Assembly (NCBI GenBank): GCA_023415145.1
Contig: JAEZLW010000019.1
Location: forward strand, 1 to 21,011
Source of the DNA: Bacillota bacterium
GTDB lineage: Bacteria > Bacillota > Clostridia > Christensenellales > Aristaeellaceae
Direction of reading: 5' to 3'
Length of the DNA stretch: 21,011 nucleotides
This document shows positions 14,919 through 21,011 of the stretch, in pieces (within the stretch, counting starts at the first letter, position 1; every line of letters starts with the position of its first letter). The notes beneath the pieces were generated by a model. It saw nothing but the letters and a program-made list of their open reading frames with translations, did not search any database and was not told the origin of the DNA. The position numbers were made by a program, and so were the translations under genes.

Positions 14919-14945
14919 AAGCCTTCTCCCTCCAGGGGAAGCCTT
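14919..14945. terminator. Possible hairpin between convergent genes
   Basis: Arms 14919-14931 and 14934-14945 pair over about 11 bp with one mismatch and one bulge. It lies between the regulator stop and the permease stop, where a bidirectional terminator is expected. There is no T-run after it on either strand, so the call is weak. Confidence 0.35.
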
Positions 14946-14988
14946 GAATCACCCGGCTCACAACCTACTTTCATAGCAGTTCTTCGTC

Positions 14989-15855
14989 TTACCCCTTCAC
15001 CGACCCTACTGTCAGCCCTTTGACGAAATACCGCTGCAAAAACGGATACAGGATGATGATGGGTAGCGTGGATGTAATGATGACGGCAGATTTGATGGAG
15101 ATGGCAATGGTGGCTTTGTCCGCCGATCCCGCTGCATCCCCCAGCATGGAGGTACCGTTGACGATGTTGCGCAAAAACAGCATCACCGGGAACTGGCTGG
15201 TGGAAAGATATATCAGGCCATTGAACCAGTCATTCCAGAAGAACACGGCGGTGTAAAGGCCAACGGTCGCCAAAGCCGCGGTGGAAAGCGGAATGACGAT
15301 TTTAAGTAGAATGCCAAAATACCCCAGCCCGTCGATAAGGGCGGCTTCTTCGATCTCCCCCGGTATGGTCTTGAAAAAATTCATGAGGATGATCAGGTTG
15401 AACTGGCTGATGGCAAAGGGGATCAGCATGGCAAATACCGTGCCCGTCAGGCCAAGGTATGAAACCAGCAGAAAGTTGGGAATCAGCCCGCCGGAAAAGA
15501 ACATGGAAACAATGACCATCTTCATCAGCAGCTTTTGCCCGCGCAGAAAGGTTTTTGAGAGCGGGTACGCAAACAGGGAGGTCATGGTCAGGGCGATGAT
15601 TGTGCCGCCTGCCGTATAAAAGATGGTGTTCCCGTACGCCCTGAAAAAATTGGGGTATGTGAAGATTTGCCTGTAGGCGTCAAATGTGATCCCCACCGGC
15701 CAGAGAAACACCCGGTTGTTGATAATCTCCCTGGGGTCGGACAGGGAGAGCGCAAACATGTACACAAACGGCATAAGGCAGGTAAGCAGCACCAGCGCCA
15801 TCACAAGATAAATCAGCATATCAAAGGCAACACTGCCCGGGGAGCGGTCACGCAT
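14989..15855 (-). CDS. Carbohydrate ABC transporter permease, LplC/YtcP type
   Basis: 288 aa, six predicted membrane helices, the UgpE/MalG side of a CUT1 importer, closest in style to YtcP/LplC. The cytoplasmic EAA loop that docks to the ATPase is EEAALIDGLGYFGILLKIVI (about 185-204). The DPREIINNRVFLWPVGITFD segment after helix 1 is typical of the group. The ATG at 15855 is chosen because AGGAGG lies 9 nt upstream; a TTG at 15873 would place that site inside the gene. It follows the first permease by 14 nt and is the last gene of the unit. No ATPase is encoded here; such importers often share one multi-substrate ATPase (MsmK/MsmX type) encoded elsewhere. Confidence 0.9.
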   Translation of the reverse strand: MRDRSPGSVAFDMLIYLVMALVLLTCLMPFVYMFALSLSDPREIINNRVFLWPVGITFDAYRQIFTYPNFFRAYGNTIFYTAGGTIIALTMTSLFAYPLSKTFLRGQKLLMKMVIVSMFFSGGLIPNFLLVSYLGLTGTVFAMLIPFAISQFNLIILMNFFKTIPGEIEEAALIDGLGYFGILLKIVIPLSTAALATVGLYTAVFFWNDWFNGLIYLSTSQFPVMLFLRNIVNGTSMLGDAAGSADKATIAISIKSAVIITSTLPIIILYPFLQRYFVKGLTVGSVKG

Positions 15856-15869
15856 CAGGCTGCACCTCC

Positions 15870-16832
15870 TCAATAAATGCTGTCGCCGGTAAGTTTTTTG
15901 CTCATGGCGTTAGCGCTTACCACCAGCACAACGCCGATCACGCCGCTGAACAGGCCTATGGCGGTGGCATAAGAATAATTGCTTTGTCCGGTTAGACCCG
16001 TGCGGTACACCAGCGTGTCGAGGATGTCGCTGACGCCGGAGTTGGAAGGCGTATACATCAAAAGCACTTTTTCAAAACCCAGACTTAACAGGCGGCCCAC
16101 GTTGAGGATCAGCATCACCATGATGGTGGGCAAAATCGAAGGGATGGTCACATACACAATTTGCTGAAGGCGGCTGGCCCCGTCGATGGTGGCGGCTTCA
16201 AACAAATCGCTGTTGATGCCCGTGATGGCGGCCAGGTAGATGATGGCCGTCCAGCCTGTAAACTGCCAGGTATCGGAAAACACATACAGAATGCGGAAGT
16301 ATTCCGGCTCATTCATAAAGTAGATGGGCTGCATGCCAAATGTATTTTTCAAAAACAGGTTGATGATTCCGCTGCTGGGGGACAAAAGCTCCCCCATGAT
16401 GGCGACCACCACCACCGTGGATATAAAGCGGGGCATGTAGGACACCGTTTGCACCAGTTTTTTGAAGTGCAGGTTCCGAACCTCATTGAGCAATACGGCG
16501 AAAACAATGGGAATGGGAAAGTTCACGATAAGGTTGGTAAGGGAAAGGGTCAGCGTATTGCCAAAAGCCTGCCAGAAGGCTTTGTCACGCATGAACAACT
16601 GAAAATAGCGGGTGACAGGCTCCGCCCAGGTTACGCCAAAGGGGCTCATGCCGGGGCGGTAGCGGCGAAAAGCCAAAATGTTTCCAAACATGGGAACATA
16701 CTTGAACAGGATGAAGTAAATCACCGGCAGAAACAGCATGGCGTACAGCTGCCAGTATTTGAGAAAGTGCCTGCCCATGGTCTCCCTGTATGCCTGTTTT
16801 GCCGCCCGGCCGGGCTTTGAACCATCCGCCAT
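15870..16832 (-). CDS. Carbohydrate ABC transporter permease, LplB type
   Basis: 320 aa, the UgpA/MalF-side permease. A hydrophilic N-terminus is followed by a first helix (YAMLFLPVIYFILFKYVPMF) and the LplB-type segment AFRRYRPGMSPFGVTWAEP. The EAA loop is LFEAATIDGASRLQQIVYVT (about 217-236), and the C-terminus has TGLTGQSNYSYATAIGLFSG, also typical. It pairs with the second permease in the inner membrane. The start at 16832 has GGAGGTGAT upstream. It is 400 bp downstream of its binding-protein gene, an unusually long gap with strong hairpins, one of which ends about 30 nt before this start. Confidence 0.9.
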   Translation of the reverse strand: MADGSKPGRAAKQAYRETMGRHFLKYWQLYAMLFLPVIYFILFKYVPMFGNILAFRRYRPGMSPFGVTWAEPVTRYFQLFMRDKAFWQAFGNTLTLSLTNLIVNFPIPIVFAVLLNEVRNLHFKKLVQTVSYMPRFISTVVVVAIMGELLSPSSGIINLFLKNTFGMQPIYFMNEPEYFRILYVFSDTWQFTGWTAIIYLAAITGINSDLFEAATIDGASRLQQIVYVTIPSILPTIMVMLILNVGRLLSLGFEKVLLMYTPSNSGVSDILDTLVYRTGLTGQSNYSYATAIGLFSGVIGVVLVVSANAMSKKLTGDSIY

Positions 16833-17232
16833 CCGTTATCACCTCCATAAGATCAACAGTACGGGCCGCACCATGTGAGGGCCATGGTGCGGCCCTAGAC
16901 CGTAATACTTTTTTTATCAAACTTTTGGGGATGCATGGAAGGGGCAAAGTTCCGCAATCTCAATCGTCGCGCTGGTTCGCTTCCGCTTCCATCGCTTGTT
17001 TCGCTTGATTCCCTCACCTCGCTTCATCCGCCACTGGCGGCGCTCGGTTCAGTCACCCATCCATTGTATTCGTCTCGACCGGCTTTGCGGGTCGGGCGGG
17101 GCGCTTGCGTAGCAAGCTTTCCTACACTTTTCACCGGCCGCGCTCCTGCCTGCGCCAAGCGAAGCGATGGATGGTGCGCAGGAGTGCAGGTGAAAAGTGC
17201 CCTCCCGCGAAAGTGATATATCACTTTCGCGG
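16833..17232 (-). other. Structured spacer between binding-protein and permease genes
   Basis: 400 bp with no credible gene. Read on the minus strand it has, in order: a perfect 28-nt palindrome (17205-17232) touching the binding-protein stop codon; a long stem-loop with outer arms 17189-17199/17125-17135 (11 bp) and inner arms 17178-17184/17143-17149; a small hairpin 17103-17117; a stretch rich in repeated TCGCTT motifs on the plus strand (about 16975-17030); and a 13-bp GC-rich stem at 16863-16875/16883-16895. Only the plus-strand side of 16909 has a T-run. It may regulate the ratio of binding protein to permease, or may be an inserted repeat. Confidence 0.6.
17205..17232. repeat. Perfect 28-nt palindrome at the end of the binding-protein gene
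   Basis: The two 14-nt halves are exact reverse complements centred on the TATA at 17217-17220. It directly abuts the TAA stop (17233-17235). There is no T-run, so it is not a normal terminator; a stem of this strength at a 3' end commonly blocks exonucleases and stabilises the upstream message. Confidence 0.75.
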
Positions 17233-18771
17233 TTACTTAGGCATATTGTCGTTGTATAGCTTGCAGAACGTTTCGATGCCCAGGCCCTTCATTTCGGTAA
17301 CGTACGCATCCCAATCGGCATCAAGTGACTTCTTGCCGGTTAAGAAAGCGTCCATCCACACATCAAAAGCACCAAACAGTGTGGCCTGCAAAAGGCCGGC
17401 TTCCTCGGCGGTCATGTCGTCAAACAGCGGGGAGGGCGGAATGGGCTGGATCACATCGCCCATGGCGGCCACTTCCCCATTGATCCTGGCGTAGTTTTCG
17501 TCGTACTTGGTCATTTCACGGGCGTTGTACCACACCATCTGGGTCACGTCGGAGCCACAGCCGTAGTTGACCTGCATGGTCTTGTACACGCCGCTGGGAG
17601 AATTGCGCAATTCTTCGGCATAGGTGATTACGCCGTTTTCCTCGGAATATGTAACGCCTTCCACACCCAGGCACCAGAGCTTGGCGGCTTCCTCGGAGAA
17701 GAAACAGGCGTCGATGGCACGTACCACCTGTTCAAAGTCGGCCCGCTTTAAGGTGGCGGCGGGGAACATGATGCCCGAACCCACGGGGCTCTTGGGCTGA
17801 TGATGCGCGCCCGCGGGGCCGGAAAGCGCGGGATACATTTGCAGGCTGAAGCCCTCGATTTCAGAGGAGCCTTTTACGCCGCCGATCTGGTCATAGTAGG
17901 CATAGGTAGCCATGGCCTTGCCGGTAGCCAGCTTCTGGGCCCAGACATCGCCGTTGATGGGGTCGGCCATTTCGGGGTCCAGCAAGCCTTCGGCATACAG
18001 CTTGGCAAAGAAGGTAACATACTGCTTGAACTGCTCGCTGATGGCGCCTTCAAAGTACACCTTGTTCTCATAATCCCAGCTCAGCACATTCGTGCCGGAT
18101 GCGCCGTTCTTGCCCAGGCTTACGCCGAAGGCAGGCATGGTCATGCGGTACAGCACGCGGGGTCCGGCCAGAATGGTAAGGGGATAGGACTCGGGATAGT
18201 CCGCCTTGTACGCCTTGAGGATTTCATACAGGTCGTCATACGTCTTGGGGGCTTCAAGGCCCTTTGCCAGAAGGTAGTCATCCCGCAGGATGAGGCCGCC
18301 GTCATAGAAGGGCACGTCAAACAGCGCAGGCAGGTAGTACCGCTTGCCGTCCCCCAGATTCAGGGCATCCACGTTTTCCGTAAGGCCAAACTCCTGTACA
18401 CGTTCGTTGAAGTTGGGTGTCCAGTCCTTGTAATCGCTGATGGGCACCAGCGCGCCGTTTAATGCCCGGGAGCCGTTGTCACCCTTGGTGGTCTGGTAGA
18501 GAATCACATCGGGCGTGTTGGTGCCGGTATCCAGCGCCAGGCCAACCTTGGTGGCGTAATCGGCAATGGGAATCACCTCAAACGTGAGATCCACGTTGAA
18601 GCGCTTCTCAATTTCCGAAATGACGAGCCAATCTTCTTTGAAGGGCAGCGTCGCGTTGTCGGAGTAATACAGGGAGATCTTGACGGGTTCTGCTGCCTGG
18701 GCGGCTGCACCAGTTGCAGTAAAGCCCAACGCCATGACCAGTACCAGGACAAGCGCCAAGAGTCTTTTCAT
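17233..18771 (-). CDS. Extracellular sugar-binding protein of an Lpl-type importer
   Basis: 512 aa, family 1 solute-binding protein of the long LipO/YtcQ type that delivers oligosaccharides to CUT1 permeases. A Sec signal peptide (MKRLLALVLVLVMALGFTAT) ends near GAAAQAAEP. The mature part begins ISLYYSDNATLPFKEDWLVI and has the typical RFNVDLTFEVIP and TPDVILYQTT stretches; the C-terminal half has VVRAIDACFFSEEAAKLWCL. There is no lipobox Cys at the cleavage site, although LipO-type proteins are normally lipoproteins. The start at 18771 has AAAGGAGG 8 nt upstream; an in-frame Met at 18819 lacks one. First gene of the importer operon. The sugar is unknown; the neighbouring glycosidase suggests an oligosaccharide. 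Confidence 0.9.
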   Translation of the reverse strand: MKRLLALVLVLVMALGFTATGAAAQAAEPVKISLYYSDNATLPFKEDWLVISEIEKRFNVDLTFEVIPIADYATKVGLALDTGTNTPDVILYQTTKGDNGSRALNGALVPISDYKDWTPNFNERVQEFGLTENVDALNLGDGKRYYLPALFDVPFYDGGLILRDDYLLAKGLEAPKTYDDLYEILKAYKADYPESYPLTILAGPRVLYRMTMPAFGVSLGKNGASGTNVLSWDYENKVYFEGAISEQFKQYVTFFAKLYAEGLLDPEMADPINGDVWAQKLATGKAMATYAYYDQIGGVKGSSEIEGFSLQMYPALSGPAGAHHQPKSPVGSGIMFPAATLKRADFEQVVRAIDACFFSEEAAKLWCLGVEGVTYSEENGVITYAEELRNSPSGVYKTMQVNYGCGSDVTQMVWYNAREMTKYDENYARINGEVAAMGDVIQPIPPSPLFDDMTAEEAGLLQATLFGAFDVWMDAFLTGKKSLDADWDAYVTEMKGLGIETFCKLYNDNMPK

Positions 18772-18866
18772 GGGTTTTCCTCCTTTGATGAAATTCCTCC
18801 AGGGTTTTTCAGGGAACAAAACATTGGCCCCGGTTTAAAAATTTATTTCACTATTTTTCGACACAG

Positions 18867-18881
18867 TGAACCAATGTTTCA
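18867..18881. promoter_or_regulatory. Candidate MurR/RpiR operator at the importer promoter
   Basis: On the minus strand this reads TGAAACATTGGTTCA. It shares 15-bp length, TGAAAC start and N5 centre with the anmK site (12797-12811), with one changed base in the second arm. It begins 9 bp after the -10 box, the same relative place as at anmK. It also lies upstream of the plus-strand glycosidase gene and could control both directions. Confidence 0.55.
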
Positions 18882-18890
18882 TTTTCTCAA

Positions 18891-18919
18891 ATTGTAGCAT
18901 GCATCCTGCAACCTGTCAA
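18891..18919 (-). promoter_or_regulatory. Promoter of the Lpl-type importer operon
   Basis: On the minus strand, a perfect -35 TTGACA (18914-18919), a 17-bp spacer and -10 TACAAT (18891-18896, five of six). Transcription would start near 18884, giving a leader of about 110 nt. The candidate operator lies just downstream. Confidence 0.82.
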
Positions 18920-18933
18920 CAAGGAGGTTGCGG

Positions 18934-19126
18934 CCTGGAAGAGATCATACTAGAGGCGTTTCACCTCTTAGGAGGCGCACAGGGCTTTTTGATCGCCCTG
19001 GACCTTCGGACGCATCCTTTGTTAAAAAGGTTAGCTAAAAAACGACTCTTCACCCTTCGTGCAGGGGATGCGCACCGCGCCATCGAACTAACCCATATCA
19101 ACAACCGAATCAAAGGACAGGGATGA
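18934..19126 (+). other. Leader of the glycosidase gene; possible small open frame
   Basis: Between the importer promoter and the glycosidase gene a plus-strand frame is open up to a TGA at 19124-19126. It has an AAGGAGG at 18921-18927 but only a CTG (18935) at proper spacing; the sole ATG of the frame lies far upstream at 18902 or earlier. Translated from the CTG it would give about 63 residues (EEIILEAFHLLGGAQGFLIA, then a basic stretch KRLAKKRL). I do not recognise it. It could be a small protein, a degraded gene or plain untranslated leader. A 5-bp hairpin (AGAGG/CCTCT) lies near 18952-18968. No clear plus-strand promoter was found. Confidence 0.25.
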
Positions 19127-19130
19127 TTTC

Positions 19131-21011
19131 ATGAAGATTGATTTCACCAATTCCACGCCCCAAAGCGCAGTCATCACCGCACGCAGCGCTGATTTTTGCG
19201 AGGTCACGCTCGGGGCCGCAGGCGGAGGTATCACACTTCACGAGGCCAGGGGAACAAACAAGCGGTACATTGTCGGTTTCATTGAGGTGTTGGAAGACCA
19301 CAGCGCGGCCATGACGCTGCGCTGCTATACGAAAGGCGCCGAAAAAGACAGGATACGCATCCGCTTTGGTCTTTTGCCCAGGTTCAAAACCCTTTTGTGT
19401 TTCGACCTGAATTGGCTGGACAACGGCTCCATCTTTACCAACCGTACAAAGGGAACGCTGAAGCTGGTGATCCATGGCCAGCGCACGGACATACAAGCGG
19501 TGGACCGGTTTGTTTTGGGCATGGAAAAAGCGTTCCATAACGTGCGCGTACGCTTTGAAAACTTTATGCTGACAGACGAGTACCCCACCGATTTTCCCAT
19601 TCCCGACGCAAAGCTGGTGGACGAGTTCGGCCAGTGGAAAAACAAGGACTGGCCAGGCAAAATCCATACCTTTGACGGGCTGAAAAAAGCACTTGCGGCA
19701 AATGAAGGCAAGGCTGCTTACCCGTTTCCCGAATGGAACAGGTGGGGCGGAGACAGCACGCGCAAGCTGAAAGAGGGCTCGGGCTTTTTCTCCACGGCAA
19801 AAACAGCGGACGGACGCTGGCATCTTTGCGACCCCGACGGCTATGAGTATTTTTCCCTGGGTCCCTGCGGTACCCGCCCGGGCGATTTTTGCCGGGTGGA
19901 CGGCTTTGAAAAGCTGTGCGACTGGCTGCCCGATGAATCGGACCCTGCGTACCGCGACCAATATTTTACCGGCAGCCGCCGCCGGACGGCTTACATGCCC
20001 ATGGACAGCTATAAAATGGTGAGCTTCGCCGCATTGAATCTTATGCGGGTATACGGCACTGACTGGCGGGACAAATGGGAGGAGATATCCCACCGCATCC
20101 TGATGGGGCACGGCATCAACTCCCAGGGCAATTTTCCGGAGCTTTGTGTAAACAACGGCAGTACGAAAATCTCCTATGTACGGGAGCTGCCCCATTTCCC
20201 CGTAACGGATACGCTGATCTTCCGGGATTTCCCGGATGTCCTGTCGCCGCAGTACCATGAAAAAGCTACACAATACGCCATGAAGCTTGAGGAATGGAAA
20301 TCAGATCCCTGGCTGATTGGCTATTTCCTTCGGAATGAACCGGAATTCCATTTTGTCGAAAACCTGCTTATTGCCGATGAGGTGCTGCACAATCCCGCCA
20401 AAACCCATTGCCGGGCCGGGTTCATTGCATACCTGAAAGAAAAGTATCAAACCATCGAATCGCTGAACCATACCTGGGGAACGGCCTTTTTTGACTTTGA
20501 GGCTTTTGAGAATCCCATGGATTGCTGTTCTGTGTTGTATCCCGGCTCGATGCCCGATATTCTTCATTTCTCAACGCATCTGATCCGTGAATACATCAAG
20601 GTGCCCTCCCTGGCTTGCCGGGCAATAGACAAAAACCATTTGAATCTGGGGCTGCGCTGGTCAAAAGCAAACAACAAGGTCATGATGGAAGGCTGGGAGT
20701 ACTTTGACGTATTCTCCATCAACTGTTATGATTTTGACCCCACTTCTGATTTGGACTTTGTGCTGCATGCCGGGGTCGACCTGCCTGTATTGATCGGCGA
20801 GTACCACTGCGGCGCGCTGGACAGGGGCCTTCCTGCCACGGGTTTAAAAGGTGTCTTGAATCAGCAGGAACGCGGAGTCATGTGGCGGTACTTCGTTGAA
20901 AAATGCGCAGCCCATCCCCTGGGCACAGGTGCACACTGGTTCCAGTACAACGACCAGTTCTGCCTGGGCAGGTACGATGGCGAGAATTACCAAATCGGCA
21001 TGGTGGATATC
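19131..21011 (+). CDS. GH50/agarase-like glycoside hydrolase, 3' end outside the window
   Basis: Open from ATG 19131 to the window edge (627 codons, no stop). Residues 1-200 look like a beta-sandwich ancillary domain. The catalytic TIM barrel starts near GRWHLCDPDGYEYFSLGPCG (228-247), a layout seen in beta-agarase-like enzymes. WLIGYFLRNEPEFHFVE (394-410) carries the likely acid/base E403, and LPVLIGEYHCGALDRG (551-566) the likely nucleophile E557. YLKEKYQTIESLNHTWGTAF is shared with GH42/GH50-type enzymes. There is no signal peptide, so it should act in the cytoplasm on imported oligosaccharides. AGGACAGGGA precedes the start. It is divergent from the Lpl-type importer and may share its regulator. 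Agarose is only one possible substrate; the family assignment is from motif memory. Confidence 0.78.
   Translation, partial: MKIDFTNSTPQSAVITARSADFCEVTLGAAGGGITLHEARGTNKRYIVGFIEVLEDHSAAMTLRCYTKGAEKDRIRIRFGLLPRFKTLLCFDLNWLDNGSIFTNRTKGTLKLVIHGQRTDIQAVDRFVLGMEKAFHNVRVRFENFMLTDEYPTDFPIPDAKLVDEFGQWKNKDWPGKIHTFDGLKKALAANEGKAAYPFPEWNRWGGDSTRKLKEGSGFFSTAKTADGRWHLCDPDGYEYFSLGPCGTRPGDFCRVDGFEKLCDWLPDESDPAYRDQYFTGSRRRTAYMPMDSYKMVSFAALNLMRVYGTDWRDKWEEISHRILMGHGINSQGNFPELCVNNGSTKISYVRELPHFPVTDTLIFRDFPDVLSPQYHEKATQYAMKLEEWKSDPWLIGYFLRNEPEFHFVENLLIADEVLHNPAKTHCRAGFIAYLKEKYQTIESLNHTWGTAFFDFEAFENPMDCCSVLYPGSMPDILHFSTHLIREYIKVPSLACRAIDKNHLNLGLRWSKANNKVMMEGWEYFDVFSINCYDFDPTSDLDFVLHAGVDLPVLIGEYHCGALDRGLPATGLKGVLNQQERGVMWRYFVEKCAAHPLGTGAHWFQYNDQFCLGRYDGENYQIGMVDI

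Noticed and set aside
16585..17224. Small open frames in the spacer between binding-protein and permease genes
   Set aside because: They differ on each strand, overlap strong inverted repeats, lack ribosome binding sites and match nothing known.
19110..20273. 387-codon minus-strand frame opposite the glycosidase
   Set aside because: The plus strand encodes a continuous glycoside hydrolase with catalytic motifs across the same bases; the minus frame has no start signals.

Overview
The window looks like chromosomal DNA of a Clostridia-type member of the Bacillota, moderately GC-rich. The clues are a SigI/RsgI sigma/anti-sigma pair (known from Bacillota), strong AGGAGG-type ribosome binding sites, near-consensus sigma-A promoters with 17-bp spacers, a Clostridium-like small ferredoxin and a MurR/RpiR regulator. 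Genus-level placement is not possible from the sequence alone. No rRNA, tRNA, CRISPR array, transposase or phage gene was found.

Region A (1-8566) is one minus-strand sugar operon that appears complete. It runs from a consensus promoter at 8538-8566, through a ~285-nt leader with several inverted repeats, to hairpins at 134-200. In transcription order it encodes an RbsB-like sugar-binding protein, a DUF2291 envelope protein, an RbsA-type double ATPase, an RbsC-type permease, the N- and C-terminal halves of a split transketolase, an L-fucose/L-arabinose isomerase-like protein and a FucU-type mutarotase. Import, anomer conversion, aldose-ketose isomerisation and two-carbon transfer are all present, but there is no sugar kinase.

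Region B (8567-11546) is on the plus strand. It holds an unfamiliar secreted low-complexity protein, then sigI and rsgI. RsgI has the Asn-Pro site of the family and a long disordered, basic tail instead of a carbohydrate-binding module. Region C (11573-12290, minus) is a DUF2975 membrane protein and a small HTH regulator behind a good promoter. Region D (12448-12636, minus) is a small [4Fe-4S] ferredoxin.

Region E (12637-21011) is a glycan-uptake locus. anmK and a MurR/RpiR-SIS regulator form a plus-strand operon. Facing it is a minus-strand Lpl/Ugp-type ABC importer: a 512-aa binding protein, then two permeases, with no ATPase. Divergent from the binding protein is a plus-strand GH50/agarase-like glycoside hydrolase that runs off the window and has no signal peptide. 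The anmK promoter and the binding-protein promoter each carry a 15-bp TGAAA-N5-TTTCA type site just downstream of the -10 box. This suggests that the MurR/RpiR regulator controls both units. An unusually long, hairpin-rich spacer (16833-17232) separates the binding-protein gene from its permease genes.
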